A DNA stretch of 64,000 nt from JBBSZK01 sp964428325 (GTDB taxonomy: Archaea; Nanobdellota; Nanobdellia; Pacearchaeales; GW2011-AR1), in the NCBI GenBank assembly GCA_964428325.1, contig CAYRXU010000001.1:66432-130431 (forward strand), read 5' to 3'. The position numbers and the translations under genes were made by a program. Position 1 is the first letter of the stretch. Each line of letters starts with the position of its first letter. Below the pieces are notes generated by a model that ran no database searches, had not been told where the DNA came from, and worked only from the letters and a program-made list of their open reading frames with translations. Below, in pieces: positions 50,272 to 58,384 of this stretch.

Positions 50272-51405
50272 ATGCGTATCCTTGAATTAACCAATTATAC
50301 TGCTGGCGGTTGTGGCGTTGGGGCTCGTGTCAAGCAGGAAGCCGTTATGTTGGCACAGAAAGGCCATACTGTTGAGATATTTTCCTCTTGTATGACTAAG
50401 GGCTCGAGCGATATAGCTCCCAATGAAGATAGCATTGGTGGCGTACCGATAACGCGATTTCCTGCACGTAAGCTGGGGGGCGAGAGTTACCTCACATGGA
50501 GTTTTGAGGCTAAAGCACGTGCATTTAAGCCAGACGTCATTATAGCTCATGCTTACAGACACCCACACACAACTAAAGCGCTCGATGTAGGCAAGGAATT
50601 GGGTGTGCCAGTGATACTCGTAACACATGCCCCTTTCCTAAGCGATAACTCGACACGCTCATTGCTATCTAAGTGGTCTGTGCAGTTTTACGATAAATTT
50701 GTAGGGCCCACTACTCTTAGTAAGTTCTTCAAAATAGTTATTATTGCGCCTTGGGAGCGAAGTTACCTTGAGAAAATGGGCGTAAAGAAAGAGCAGCTTG
50801 TCTACATCCCTAATGGCATAATGCCTGCTATGTTTGCCTTACCATCTGGAGTAGAGGAGAATAAGGTACTCTATTTCGGCCGCGTAAGCCCCATAAAGAA
50901 CTTAGAAGTGCTCATTGAGGCATTTGCAATCATAAAGGATAAGAAAGCGTTATTGGAGATCGTTGGGCCTGCAGAGGGAGATTATTTGGCTAAGCTAAAG
51001 AAGCTTGTGAAAGATAAGCGTCTTGAGAACAGAGTCGCGTTTACTGATGCGATTTACGATATGGTGAAGAAAATCCATAAAATAGATTCTGGAAAGGTCT
51101 ATGTTCTTCCTTCCATTCGTGAAGGTATGCCTCAGACCCTCATTGAGGCGATGGCTCGCGGTAAGCTTGTCCTAGGTTCGGATAATGAAGGAAACAAAGC
51201 GTTGATTGAAGATGGAAAGAATGGATTTCTTTTCAAGACAGATGATTCTGCAGCTCTTGCGCATCTTATTGATGATGGATTGTCTAAGCCGCATAAAACG
51301 ATACGTGAACAGGCACGGAAGGACGTCCAACGCTTTGCTTGGAGCGCCCTTATTGAAGACCTTTCTGATCTGCTAGCGCAGGCAGTTAGAGCGCATAAAA
51401 AGTAG
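50272..51405 (+). CDS. Glycosyltransferase family 4 (GT-B)
   Basis: A 377-residue GT-B enzyme. The N-terminal domain (MRILELTNYTAGGCGVGARVKQEAVMLAQKGHTV) matches the acceptor-binding half. The C-terminal half shows VLYFGRVSPIKNLEVLIEAFA and the E-x7-E signature of GT4: PSIREGMPQTLIEAMARGKLV. It transfers a sugar from a nucleotide or lipid donor with retention of configuration, likely in glycan assembly for surface proteins or lipids. TATA GATTTAAATAG is 28 bases before the start, so it is leaderless. It overlaps the convergent queC gene by 20 bases. Confidence 0.85.
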   Translation: MRILELTNYTAGGCGVGARVKQEAVMLAQKGHTVEIFSSCMTKGSSDIAPNEDSIGGVPITRFPARKLGGESYLTWSFEAKARAFKPDVIIAHAYRHPHTTKALDVGKELGVPVILVTHAPFLSDNSTRSLLSKWSVQFYDKFVGPTTLSKFFKIVIIAPWERSYLEKMGVKKEQLVYIPNGIMPAMFALPSGVEENKVLYFGRVSPIKNLEVLIEAFAIIKDKKALLEIVGPAEGDYLAKLKKLVKDKRLENRVAFTDAIYDMVKKIHKIDSGKVYVLPSIREGMPQTLIEAMARGKLVLGSDNEGNKALIEDGKNGFLFKTDDSAALAHLIDDGLSKPHKTIREQARKDVQRFAWSALIEDLSDLLAQAVRAHKK

Positions 51406-52057
51406 GGTCGCGCACGTTCGCCCAATAGAATCCTTTTTTTCTTAAGCGGCATGCGAGACAAGAGCCGCAATGTTGATTTGATGTGTAACAGCTTATCGTT
51501 TTAGCAAAATCTATTTTCAATTTCTCGCCTATGAGAATAATATCTTCCTTATCCTTATCTATGAAAGGAGCGTGTAATCTCATATTCTTGAAAGCAACGC
51601 TGAGAAGTTGATTCATTGAGTGGACATATTTGGGAGTTGTGTCGGGATAAGGCTCCTTTCCTTCAGATTTGAATCCTACGAAAATATCTACCTTGTTCTC
51701 TTTAGTCATATTTTCTGCAAGTGAAAAAGCATGTGCGAGAAAAAGCGTGTTTCTTCCCGGCACATACCAAGATTCATGTTCTCGAGTCGTATTTCTAACT
51801 TGATCTGAAGCAGTTACTTTTTTTGATTTCGAAACAAGAGCAACATTTAGATGATTTAAAGAGATAGATACTTCTTGGAATGTTGCTTCGATATCCAGTG
51901 CGCATTTTTTCGCTGCATTTCTTTCTGCTTGTACGGTGCGCTGACCGTAATTGAAGAATAAAATAGTTATCGAGGTATATTTGAGCTTTTTCCTTACGTA
52001 ATGAGCACATACAACACTATCAAGTCCTCCGGAACAAAGGACTATTGCCTTTTTCAT
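51386..52057 (-). CDS. queC: 7-cyano-7-deazaguanine synthase QueC
   Basis: A 223-residue protein of the PP-loop ATPase type: SGGLDSVVCAHYVRKKL at the N-terminus, LFFNYGQRTVQAERNAAKK, the WYVPGRNTLFLAHAFSLAE motif and a C-terminal zinc cluster (SCYTSNQHCGSCLACRLRKKGF). QueC makes preQ0 from CDG, and in archaea this feeds archaeosine in tRNA. It is the only recognisable deazapurine gene here, and lies between glycosyltransferases on the opposite strand. Its 3' end overlaps the GT4 gene by 20 bases. Length fits the family. Confidence 0.92.
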   Translation of the reverse strand: MKKAIVLCSGGLDSVVCAHYVRKKLKYTSITILFFNYGQRTVQAERNAAKKCALDIEATFQEVSISLNHLNVALVSKSKKVTASDQVRNTTREHESWYVPGRNTLFLAHAFSLAENMTKENKVDIFVGFKSEGKEPYPDTTPKYVHSMNQLLSVAFKNMRLHAPFIDKDKEDIILIGEKLKIDFAKTISCYTSNQHCGSCLACRLRKKGFYWANVRDPTFYAL

Positions 52058-52107
52058 TATCTCGCTAACTGAATAAAGTTTATAAGTGTGTAGACCGCAT
52101 TTTCTAT

Positions 52108-52302
52108 ATGAAGAAGCCAGCAGAGCTTGTAAAAGTGGGAGATAGAATAAAACTTGCAGGAGAAGTATTACATGTTCTGACGGTGGAAGTTTCTGATATT
52201 GGCAAACAAGGTCAGAAAAAATGTCGTATTGAGGCCAGCAGACCTAATGGGGAGAAGACAGTTATTGTTCGCCCTTCTGACTATCCTATTGAGCTCGCAT
52301 GA
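52108..52302 (+). CDS. Single-domain IF5A-like mini-protein
   Basis: A 64-residue protein that looks like only the N-terminal KOW/SH3-like domain of aIF5A. Shown by VKVGDRIKLAGEVLHVLTVEVSDIGKQGQKKCRIEASRPNGE, which lines up with ILVDGEPCVVRSNDISKTGKHG and SKCRIEAVGIFSGK of the true aIF5A in this window (57945-58334). The hypusine-bearing loop is three residues shorter, and the Lys of TGKHG is conserved as IGKQG. The C-terminal OB-like domain is missing. The start follows a TATA-like TTTATAAGTGTG. It overlaps the next glycosyltransferase by four bases. It may interact with ribosomes or RNA; function unknown. Confidence 0.6.
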   Translation: MKKPAELVKVGDRIKLAGEVLHVLTVEVSDIGKQGQKKCRIEASRPNGEKTVIVRPSDYPIELA

Positions 52303-53207
52303 TTGACGTCATTATAACTTCTTACAACGAACCTAAGACAACCTTGCGTGCTGTGCAGACATTTCTCAATCAGTCCAATCGAAAAGACTTGCGTGTAACT
52401 GTGGTCGATCCTTTTTTTGAAGTTGAAGAGTTTTTGCGCAAAAACGTGAAGGACGAGCGATTCAACTTTTATCCTGATCCAGGAGAAGGTAAGAGCTATG
52501 CGCTCAACCTGCTCTTCCAAGAGCTTGGCTCACAAAATAGCGAAGATATATTTATCCTGACTGATGGAGACGTTTTTGTTTCAGACAATACTATTTCGGC
52601 AATCTCTAAAGCATTTGAAGACAAAACCATTGGATGCATTACGGGAAAGCCCGTATCAGTCGATAATCGAAACAGCAAGTATGGATATTGGGCACACCTA
52701 TTCTTTGCTGGTATTGATCGTGCACGAAAACACTATTCAAAAGAAAAGATGTTTTTTGAGTGTTCCGGATATCTTTTTGCGATACGCAAGAACGTTATCC
52801 GTGATTTCCCTCTTGAGACCTCAGAGGATAGTATTATTCCCTATCTATTTTGGAAGAAAGGTTACAAGATAAAATACGTACCTGAAGCAGAAGTGTATGT
52901 AAAGAACCCTACGACTTGGAAAGACTGGTTGGCACAGAAAGTAAGAAACGTTAAAGCCCATGAGAATCTCAATCGCATTGCCCCTGACATGCCTCGTACG
53001 AAGTCTTTTGTAAATGAGATAAAGTGGGGAGCGTTATTTGCTCTTGCTTTTCCAAGGACAATAAAAGAAGCGTGGTGGACTATTGAAGCATTTGGCGCTC
53101 GGCTCTATCTTTACGCCAGAGCACGCAAAGAGATGAAAAAGAAGAAGTCTTACCAGGATGGTTGGCGTGGCGAGCAGACCACAGAGTCGACAAAACTACT
53201 TGATTAA
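52299..53207 (+). CDS. Glycosyltransferase family 2 (GT-A)
   Basis: A 302-residue GT2 enzyme. The N-terminus MIDVIITSYNEPKTTLRAVQTFLNQ is the nucleotide-sugar-binding fold, DIFILTDGDVFVSDN carries the DGD (DxD) metal motif, and SEDSIIPYLFWKKGYKI the catalytic Asp/Glu region. The C-terminal 70 residues (KWGALFALAFPRTIKEAWWT) are amphipathic and suggest membrane association. It is paralogous to the GT2 at 54630. It overlaps the IF5A-like start by four bases and converges with the deoxyribosyltransferase-like gene. Likely adds sugars to a lipid-linked glycan. Confidence 0.85.
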   Translation: MIDVIITSYNEPKTTLRAVQTFLNQSNRKDLRVTVVDPFFEVEEFLRKNVKDERFNFYPDPGEGKSYALNLLFQELGSQNSEDIFILTDGDVFVSDNTISAISKAFEDKTIGCITGKPVSVDNRNSKYGYWAHLFFAGIDRARKHYSKEKMFFECSGYLFAIRKNVIRDFPLETSEDSIIPYLFWKKGYKIKYVPEAEVYVKNPTTWKDWLAQKVRNVKAHENLNRIAPDMPRTKSFVNEIKWGALFALAFPRTIKEAWWTIEAFGARLYLYARARKEMKKKKSYQDGWRGEQTTESTKLLD

Positions 53208-53603
53208 CTTCTTCAGTTCTTTCTTGAGTGAATCCAGAGAGGTTACAATTTTCGTTGAAGCAATGATGATTGGGCTTAGATAATCGAGCGCATCTTCTAC
53301 AGATTCGTCGGTCTTTATGCCGATTATAGGCAGATTATGAGCGTATGCATAACCCAGTTCCCAGGCCGTTCCACTGCCTATATGGAGACCTTCAAGAGAT
53401 ACGAGAACCGCATCGCACTGTGCGAGACCTGCCGTAATGTCTCCTTTGAAGATACGAGGAGCGTCAGAGATATTTTTGACTAGGCCAACGTCTCTGTGGG
53501 GCAAGAACGTGTCGAATCCGAGCGCCCTACAAAGAGCATCTAGTTTTTCCACTCTTTCTCTTTCCGCCTTATCCGTGAGTTTGCCTGCTATGTAAATACG
53601 CAT
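53196..53603 (-). CDS. Nucleoside 2-deoxyribosyltransferase-like protein
   Basis: A 135-residue protein with the fold of the nucleoside deoxyribosyltransferase family: MRIYIAGKLTDKAERERVEKLDALC, GFDTFLPHRDVG, and the acidic region AQCDAVLVSLEGLHIGSGTAWELGYAYAHNLPIIGIKTD. The pattern D-x-V(x)E-G and GTAWELGYA is the family hallmark and includes the catalytic Glu candidate (WELGYA). The substrate is uncertain, since this superfamily includes nucleoside hydrolases and DNA-modifying enzymes. Its 5' end lies 50 bases from the GT9 start; its 3' end overlaps the GT2 gene by 12 bases. Confidence 0.75.
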   Translation of the reverse strand: MRIYIAGKLTDKAERERVEKLDALCRALGFDTFLPHRDVGLVKNISDAPRIFKGDITAGLAQCDAVLVSLEGLHIGSGTAWELGYAYAHNLPIIGIKTDESVEDALDYLSPIIIASTKIVTSLDSLKKELKKLIK

Positions 53604-53652
53604 AAGAGGATATATGAGTAACCCTTAAAAAGGATTTTTCTTCTTCGATAGT

Positions 53653-54633
53653 ATGGAGAAGATAGTTATTGTCAAGCTTGGTGCAGACGGGGATGTTTTG
53701 CGGACAATCCCCTTGGTTGAAGAAATTAAGCGCTTGTCTCCAAATTCCGAAATAACTTGGATTACAAGAAAATCGATAAGCGAGATGCTTGAAGGCCTTG
53801 CTTTTATAGATCACGTAAAAACCGTGCCATTTTCTACATCTGAGAAATTCCATCGGCTGTATAACTTTGACATGGATGATGAAGCTACGACGCTTGCTAT
53901 AGCCATAAAGGCTGAGAAGAAGTATGGATTCTACAAAGAGGGAGAATATGCAGCAGCATTTAATGCTGGTGCCGAATACTATCTCAATACAGTCTTTGAT
54001 GATGATCTGAAGAAGAGCAACAAGCGCACTTATCAAGATATGATGTCAGAACTTGCTGAGATTCCTGTGTCTAAGAAACCTTATCATCTATTTCTTGATG
54101 TGAAAGATAAGCGGTATGGAGAAGATTTCTTCTCAAGGGAAGGCTTGGAAGGCAAGAGGGTTATTGGAATTCATATGGGGGCTTCTTCCCGATGGCCGTC
54201 TAAAGTCTGGCACCATTTACGATTGAGAGAATTTATTGTACTCGCCCATAAGAAAGGGTATGAGACGCTTCTATTTGGAGGACCTAATGAAATCGAAAGC
54301 CAGAAGAATTTCCTTGCTGAAATGCAGAAAGAAGGAATTGTCGTAAGACACAATAATCCTACAAATACCAAAAGAGAGTTTGCTGCTCTTGTAGATAGAT
54401 GCGATAGAATTGTGTGTTCTGATAGCCTTGCTCTGCATGTTGCTCTAGGACTTGGTAAGAAGACAGTTTGTTTGTTTTTCTGTACTAGCCCTGATGAAGT
54501 AGAGGGTTATAGCCTCCTGCATAAGATTGTCTCGCCGCAACTTTACGAATATTTCCCTGAGAGAAGCAATGAATATAGTGAAGAGCTTGTCAAGAGCATT
54601 TCGGCAGAGCAGGTGTTTAGGGCCATTGCATGA
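53653..54633 (+). CDS. Glycosyltransferase family 9 (heptosyltransferase-like)
   Basis: A 326-residue GT-B enzyme of the GT9 type. Shown by MEKIVIVKLGADGDVLRTIPLVEEIKR at the N-terminus, IGIHMGASSRWPSKVWHHLRL, ETLLFGGPNE, and the C-terminal DRIVCSDSLALHVALGLGKKTVCLF. GT9 enzymes add heptose or related sugars, in bacteria mainly to lipopolysaccharide. In an archaeon the donor is likely another nucleotide sugar. Three of its neighbours are glycosyltransferases, and the next GT2 overlaps its stop by four bases. The family is more common in bacteria, so horizontal transfer is possible. Confidence 0.85.
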   Translation: MEKIVIVKLGADGDVLRTIPLVEEIKRLSPNSEITWITRKSISEMLEGLAFIDHVKTVPFSTSEKFHRLYNFDMDDEATTLAIAIKAEKKYGFYKEGEYAAAFNAGAEYYLNTVFDDDLKKSNKRTYQDMMSELAEIPVSKKPYHLFLDVKDKRYGEDFFSREGLEGKRVIGIHMGASSRWPSKVWHHLRLREFIVLAHKKGYETLLFGGPNEIESQKNFLAEMQKEGIVVRHNNPTNTKREFAALVDRCDRIVCSDSLALHVALGLGKKTVCLFFCTSPDEVEGYSLLHKIVSPQLYEYFPERSNEYSEELVKSISAEQVFRAIA

Positions 54634-55508
54634 TTTCCATAGTCATTACATCATTCAAAGAACCCCATATTATTGGAAGAGCCATCGAAGCCGCTATGCG
54701 CCAAAGCATCAAAGAAAAGTCTGAGATTATCGTGGTTGCCCCAGATAAAGAGACTCTGGATGTTGCAAAACAGTATGCAAAGAAAGACAAGCGCGTACAT
54801 GTTTTGAAAGACCCTGGTAAAGGCAAGCCAACTGCACTCAACCTGATTTTCACGAAAGCGAGAGGGGAAATTCTTGTATTGAGTGATGGGGACGTGTATA
54901 TGGGAGAAAATGCTGTAGCTTCTCTTCTTTCTCACATGAAAGATAAAAGTATTGGAGCAGCAACAGGACGCGTTATATCCACTAATAAGGCTATCAGCAT
55001 GGTTAATTATTGGGCCTATCTGGGAGCAGAAACATTCCACCGTATGCGCCTCTCTCAGATGAAACGCAATGAGAACGTGTTGTGCACAGGATATCTTTAT
55101 GCTGTACGGAAGAATCTTGTAAGATCAATGCCAGCTAACACTTTGGCAGATGATGCTTTTATCACTGAAAGTATCTGGAAACATGGGAAGAGAACCGTGT
55201 ACGAACCTAAGGCGCACGTGTATGTGCACTATCCGAGTACACTTATTGACTGGATAAAACAGAAAAAACGCACTGCCGGGCGATTTTACCAAAGTACTGG
55301 AAAAACATCAAAGTTGCATGCACTTGCTAATGAATTAAGAGTTGGTGTGTCTTCACTGAGACTTGTACAAAATCCAATTCACCTTTTCTGGCTTATGGGG
55401 CTGATGGTGATGCGTGCTTACCTCTGGGTACGCATTATGTTTGATAGACGCCTTTGGAGAAGATCATTCAATAAAGCTTGGGAACGAGTTGAAAGTAGCA
55501 AGAAGTGA
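54630..55508 (+). CDS. Glycosyltransferase family 2, paralogue
   Basis: A 292-residue GT2 enzyme: MISIVITSFKEPHIIGRAIEAAMRQ (nucleotide fold), EILVLSDGDVYMGENAV with a DGD motif, TLADDAFITESIWKHGKR with the catalytic Asp region, and WIKQKKRTAGRFYQST like the (Q/R)xxRW motif. It is a paralogue of the enzyme at 52299. A C-terminal hydrophobic helix (LFWLMGLMVMRAYLWVRI, residues about 252-270) suggests membrane anchoring. Start ATG 54630 overlaps the GT9 stop. The pair suggests successive sugar additions in one pathway. Confidence 0.85.
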   Translation: MISIVITSFKEPHIIGRAIEAAMRQSIKEKSEIIVVAPDKETLDVAKQYAKKDKRVHVLKDPGKGKPTALNLIFTKARGEILVLSDGDVYMGENAVASLLSHMKDKSIGAATGRVISTNKAISMVNYWAYLGAETFHRMRLSQMKRNENVLCTGYLYAVRKNLVRSMPANTLADDAFITESIWKHGKRTVYEPKAHVYVHYPSTLIDWIKQKKRTAGRFYQSTGKTSKLHALANELRVGVSSLRLVQNPIHLFWLMGLMVMRAYLWVRIMFDRRLWRRSFNKAWERVESSKK

Positions 55509-55961
55509 TTAAGGCGCGTTATCTATGTGTGAAAGATATTCCTTGACACGCTCAACTGTTTGAGGGATAAGAAAACCTTCTATTTTGTTAGCAAATAGAT
55601 GCGATAGCGATTCAAACTCGCTCAATCGATAGAGATTGCTTTTCTTGTCTACAAGCATGAGATCTCGCAGTCGCTTAAGCTGTCGGCGCACATTGCTTTC
55701 TGCAAGACCTCGCTCCTCTAGATTATGCTGTTTTCGGATGTCTTTTACTTTTTCGATGATGTCGAATGAGGTTAGTTCTGTCTTGTCCTTGCGGGCAACG
55801 TCGAGTGCAAGAAGAATATCTACAATAATGTCTCTCGAATCGCCCGGTTGTAACAAACCAAGGCTTAAACAAGTCTTTCTTACTAGTTCTCTTTTGGAAG
55901 AAGCATATGGTTTCTCGTAGCGCCTTAATGTGATTTCACTTAGCGGTATATCTCGCGCCAT
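55509..55961 (-). CDS. Winged-helix DNA-binding protein, 150 aa
   Basis: A 150-residue protein with the conserved opening PLSEITLRRYEKP found in a family of archaeal wHTH proteins. An acidic/charged helical region (DIIVDILLALDVARKDKTELTSFDIIEKV) follows. A second helix set with LAESNVRRQLKRLRDLMLVDKKSNLYRLSE is a winged helix (recognition helix NVRRQLKRLRDL, wing YRLSE). It likely binds DNA near its own gene or the neighbouring glycan genes. Its 3' end abuts the GT2 stop on the opposite strand with no gap. Function otherwise unknown. Confidence 0.65.
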   Translation of the reverse strand: MARDIPLSEITLRRYEKPYASSKRELVRKTCLSLGLLQPGDSRDIIVDILLALDVARKDKTELTSFDIIEKVKDIRKQHNLEERGLAESNVRRQLKRLRDLMLVDKKSNLYRLSEFESLSHLFANKIEGFLIPQTVERVKEYLSHIDNAP

Positions 55962-56011
55962 AGCGTGCAGAATACGATAATAGTTATAAACCTACTTGTT
56001 AAAACAACGTT

Positions 56012-56365
56012 ATGGAATTAGTTGCATTTCTTGGGGCAGATAGAGAAGGATGGGGGCAGGTGAGTGCCTTGATAAATCATGGCACCTGGGATAAGATTAT
56101 TCTTGTGAAAAATACGCATGCAGTAGAGTATCCTACTCCTGAACATGCAGAAGAGATCGTTGTTGATACGTCTATGCCTTTGTTTGAGTTGCGTAACACA
56201 CTTGAGGCCAGCTTGAAAAAGAGATTCTCTGGTTTTGAAGCACACTTATCGCTGGCATCAGGCACAGGAAAAGAACATATGGCCCTTATAGCAGCTATCT
56301 TGTCAGTTCCAATGGGTTTGAGACTGGTGGCATTTACTAAGAAAGGTGTTGAAGTTCTGAATTAA
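56012..56365 (+). CDS. Rossmann-like protein with LASGTGKEHM motif
   Basis: A 117-residue soluble alpha/beta protein: MELVAFLGADREGWGQVSALI and WDKIILVKNTHAVEY at the N-terminus, and a motif LSLASGTGKEHMALIAAILSVPMGLRLVAF near residue 80. Alternating strands and helices, plus the Gly-Thr-Lys/Glu loop in front of a helix, resemble the ligand loop of CARF-type Rossmann domains (consensus ...GGTK.M...), but the match is only a pattern. No CRISPR gene is near. It is divergently transcribed from the wHTH gene at 55509-55961. Function unknown. Confidence 0.5.
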   Translation: MELVAFLGADREGWGQVSALINHGTWDKIILVKNTHAVEYPTPEHAEEIVVDTSMPLFELRNTLEASLKKRFSGFEAHLSLASGTGKEHMALIAAILSVPMGLRLVAFTKKGVEVLN

Positions 56366-57768
56366 ATAAAGGCAAGAGCCCATCGCACCATGAGCCAGAC
56401 TGCCATGGCAATGAAGAGCCATGTTGCAATTGAGAATGCTTTTCTTGAGACTTTCTCGTTACCTGTGATGTGCAGAATGGTGAGGTAGAAGAATCTGCCG
56501 CCGTCAAAAATACCTACTGGGAGCATATTCATCAGTGCTACGCTAATGTTGATGAGTACAATCCACCATAGAAGATAGTAAATGAACCATGTGAAGTCGC
56601 CGCCCCATGTTGGCTCGTAGTGAATGAAAGGATCTTTGATGTTCTCTACTAGTTTGTAAATCCAGCCAGTCACTGGGCCGTGTGAAGGCTTTATGACGCC
56701 AATGCCAAGGTAAGCCTTGCCATTACGTTCTGCGAGTGTGATATTGACAATTTCCTTGATATCTCCTTCTCCAGTTAGTATCGTTATGGTGTCTCCTGGT
56801 GCGTGTGATTGGATTATGCTGCTTAGTTCGGTTATGTTTCGTGTTGGGACGCCATCAATCGAAATTATAGGTCCATGGAGACCTGCCTGTACCGCAGGAG
56901 CATCTTCGTATGCTGCAATAACAGGAATATCTCTTTCAAGAGCTTGCTTGAGTGATGCACCTGGATAAAGATACGTGCCTTGAATAGTAGTTATTTTCTG
57001 GAGAGAATGATTTGCTTCTGTTTGAGCGAGGAATGCTTCTGGAGACATACCTGCGATAGTCGCTATGGCCGACATATTGAGAGGTGCTGTCGTGTATGTG
57101 TTGAACTGTACGCCCGTAGCTGCAAAGCTGCTAGTAAAGAAGACCCAGAGGATAATGCCGAAAAGAATTGTCATAAGAACGTTTGCAAAAGTACCTGCGC
57201 CAAGAACGGAAAGTTGCGCGAACTTAGGTGCCTTGCTCATCTGCTTCTCATCTGGTTCTACAAAAGCGGCGAGGAAAGGACCTAAGAAACCGAAACCGGT
57301 TGATTTGACCTTGATATTGTTAAGACGTGCGAAGATACCGTGCGCAAATTCGTGGCTGACTGCGATTATGGCAATTACAACAATCCAATATGTGAAGTAC
57401 AAAGGAGGAAGATAATCTACCTTGAATAGTTCAGGCAAGTAAGGCACCAAAGGAATCAATGGAGGAATCTTTACCGCCTGTACGAGAGCTGTTGATACTG
57501 TGTAAACATACGTTAGTCGTATAGCCATCCAGACCATGACTGCCATTAATGCGTAGCCAGAGACTATTACAACGTACTGCAAGGGTCGCAATAGCCAGGC
57601 GTATTCTTTGCTTACGCGCTCGATTAGTTTTACGCCCCACTGAGTATGATAAAGATAAAGCAACCCTTGGCGCTTGAGATTGTGTTTTCTCGTGTAGATG
57701 AACCAAAAAGCAAGAAGGGTAAAGACTACTAGGAATATTATGTCGTATACGATAAAACTCATGGTCAC
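56362..57768 (-). CDS. Site-2 protease family metalloprotease with PDZ domain
   Basis: A 468-residue intramembrane zinc protease (M50). The HEFAHG motif lies at residues 139-143 in the third or fourth helix (AIIAVSHEFAHGIFARLNN). The PDZ domain lies at about 260-345 (VQAGLHGPIISIDGVPTRNITELSSII). The second zinc ligand motif NMLPVGIFDGGRFFYL lies near residue 420. Site-2 proteases release membrane-bound regulators by intramembrane cleavage, and a membrane-anchored wHTH protein is present in the window, though no link can be shown. It lies downstream of the eL40 and aIF5A genes with 4-base spacing, probably the same transcript. Confidence 0.9.
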   Translation of the reverse strand: MTMSFIVYDIIFLVVFTLLAFWFIYTRKHNLKRQGLLYLYHTQWGVKLIERVSKEYAWLLRPLQYVVIVSGYALMAVMVWMAIRLTYVYTVSTALVQAVKIPPLIPLVPYLPELFKVDYLPPLYFTYWIVVIAIIAVSHEFAHGIFARLNNIKVKSTGFGFLGPFLAAFVEPDEKQMSKAPKFAQLSVLGAGTFANVLMTILFGIILWVFFTSSFAATGVQFNTYTTAPLNMSAIATIAGMSPEAFLAQTEANHSLQKITTIQGTYLYPGASLKQALERDIPVIAAYEDAPAVQAGLHGPIISIDGVPTRNITELSSIIQSHAPGDTITILTGEGDIKEIVNITLAERNGKAYLGIGVIKPSHGPVTGWIYKLVENIKDPFIHYEPTWGGDFTWFIYYLLWWIVLINISVALMNMLPVGIFDGGRFFYLTILHITGNEKVSRKAFSIATWLFIAMAVWLMVRWALAFI

Positions 57769-57772
57769 CTAT

Positions 57773-57943
57773 TTATTTCTTTTTAGAACGGATCGGTCTA
57801 AAAGAGTGTCCACCGCATCTTCGGCAAGCGATTTGTCCCTGAACAATCTTTAGTGCATCACTGCGCATTTTCTGGCTGCAGTTCTTGCATACAAAAATGT
57901 TCTTGAACATTCTCTTTTGTGCGGCTGGTAGTTTTGCTGCCAC
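57773..57943 (-). CDS. rpl40e: Ribosomal protein eL40
   Basis: A 56-residue basic protein with start GTG just one base after the aIF5A stop. The sequence AAKLPAAQKRMFKNIFVCKN, two CxxC pairs (VCKNC and ACRRC) and the closing GGHSFRPIRSKK match archaeal eL40, a zinc-binding large-subunit protein. It is too short for most gene callers. Four bases separate it from the downstream protease. The spacing between the CxxC pairs is longer than in euryarchaeal forms but suits DPANN-type eL40. Confidence 0.8.
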   Translation of the reverse strand: MAAKLPAAQKRMFKNIFVCKNCSQKMRSDALKIVQGQIACRRCGGHSFRPIRSKKK

Positions 57944-57944
57944 G

Positions 57945-58334
57945 TTACATTACCCTCTTGATCTGTCTGCGACCTTCGCATTCCCAGAATTCAACTTGTT
58001 TATCAGGAGCAATATCTGCCTTAACTTCTTCGTCGCACTCGATTTCAAGTGTCTCGAAGCTTTCAAGATCCATAACTGAAGCCGTGCTGTCTGAAACACT
58101 TAGAACTTGACCCTTGCGCTTATTGACAATAGGCACTTCAAATCTCTCGTGGCCTGGAACTGCAATTACTTTCTTCTTACCTGAGAATATACCGACTGCT
58201 TCAATACGACACTTTGACGCGCCGTGTTTTCCGGTCTTACTGATGTCGTTTGAACGGACTACGCAAGGCTCTCCATCGACGAGAATAGTAACACCAGAAC
58301 GTGCTTCTGTTGCGTTAATAAGTTTCAAAGTCAT
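57945..58334 (-). CDS. Translation initiation factor aIF5A
   Basis: A 129-residue protein with the KOW-like N-terminal domain and the hypusine loop SKTGKHGASKC (Lys in TGKHG). The second OB-like domain follows (RKGQVLSVSDSTASVMDLESFETLEIEC). aIF5A, modified by deoxyhypusine, helps the ribosome pass through difficult peptide bonds such as proline stretches. The gene is leaderless, with a TATA box 26 bases upstream shared with the divergent FKBP gene (TTTATAAA). It heads the eL40-protease transcript. Confidence 0.95.
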   Translation of the reverse strand: MTLKLINATEARSGVTILVDGEPCVVRSNDISKTGKHGASKCRIEAVGIFSGKKKVIAVPGHERFEVPIVNKRKGQVLSVSDSTASVMDLESFETLEIECDEEVKADIAPDKQVEFWECEGRRQIKRVM

Positions 58335-58355
58335 GACTCATCCTCACAAGAAACG

Positions 58356-58363
58356 TTTATAAA
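58356..58363. promoter_or_regulatory. Palindromic TATA box shared by aIF5A and FKBP
   Basis: TTTATAAA is its own reverse complement and is centred 26 bases from the aIF5A start (58334) and 25 bases from the FKBP start (58385). One box could therefore drive leaderless transcription in both directions. The whole intergenic space is 50 bases and holds no other good TATA element. Confidence 0.6.
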
Positions 58364-58384
58364 ACTTACTAAACATGCAGCCGC

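Noticed and set aside
56012..56365. CRISPR-linked CARF effector
   Set aside because: The loop resembles CARF only by pattern and no cas genes are nearby, so it is left as a Rossmann-like protein.
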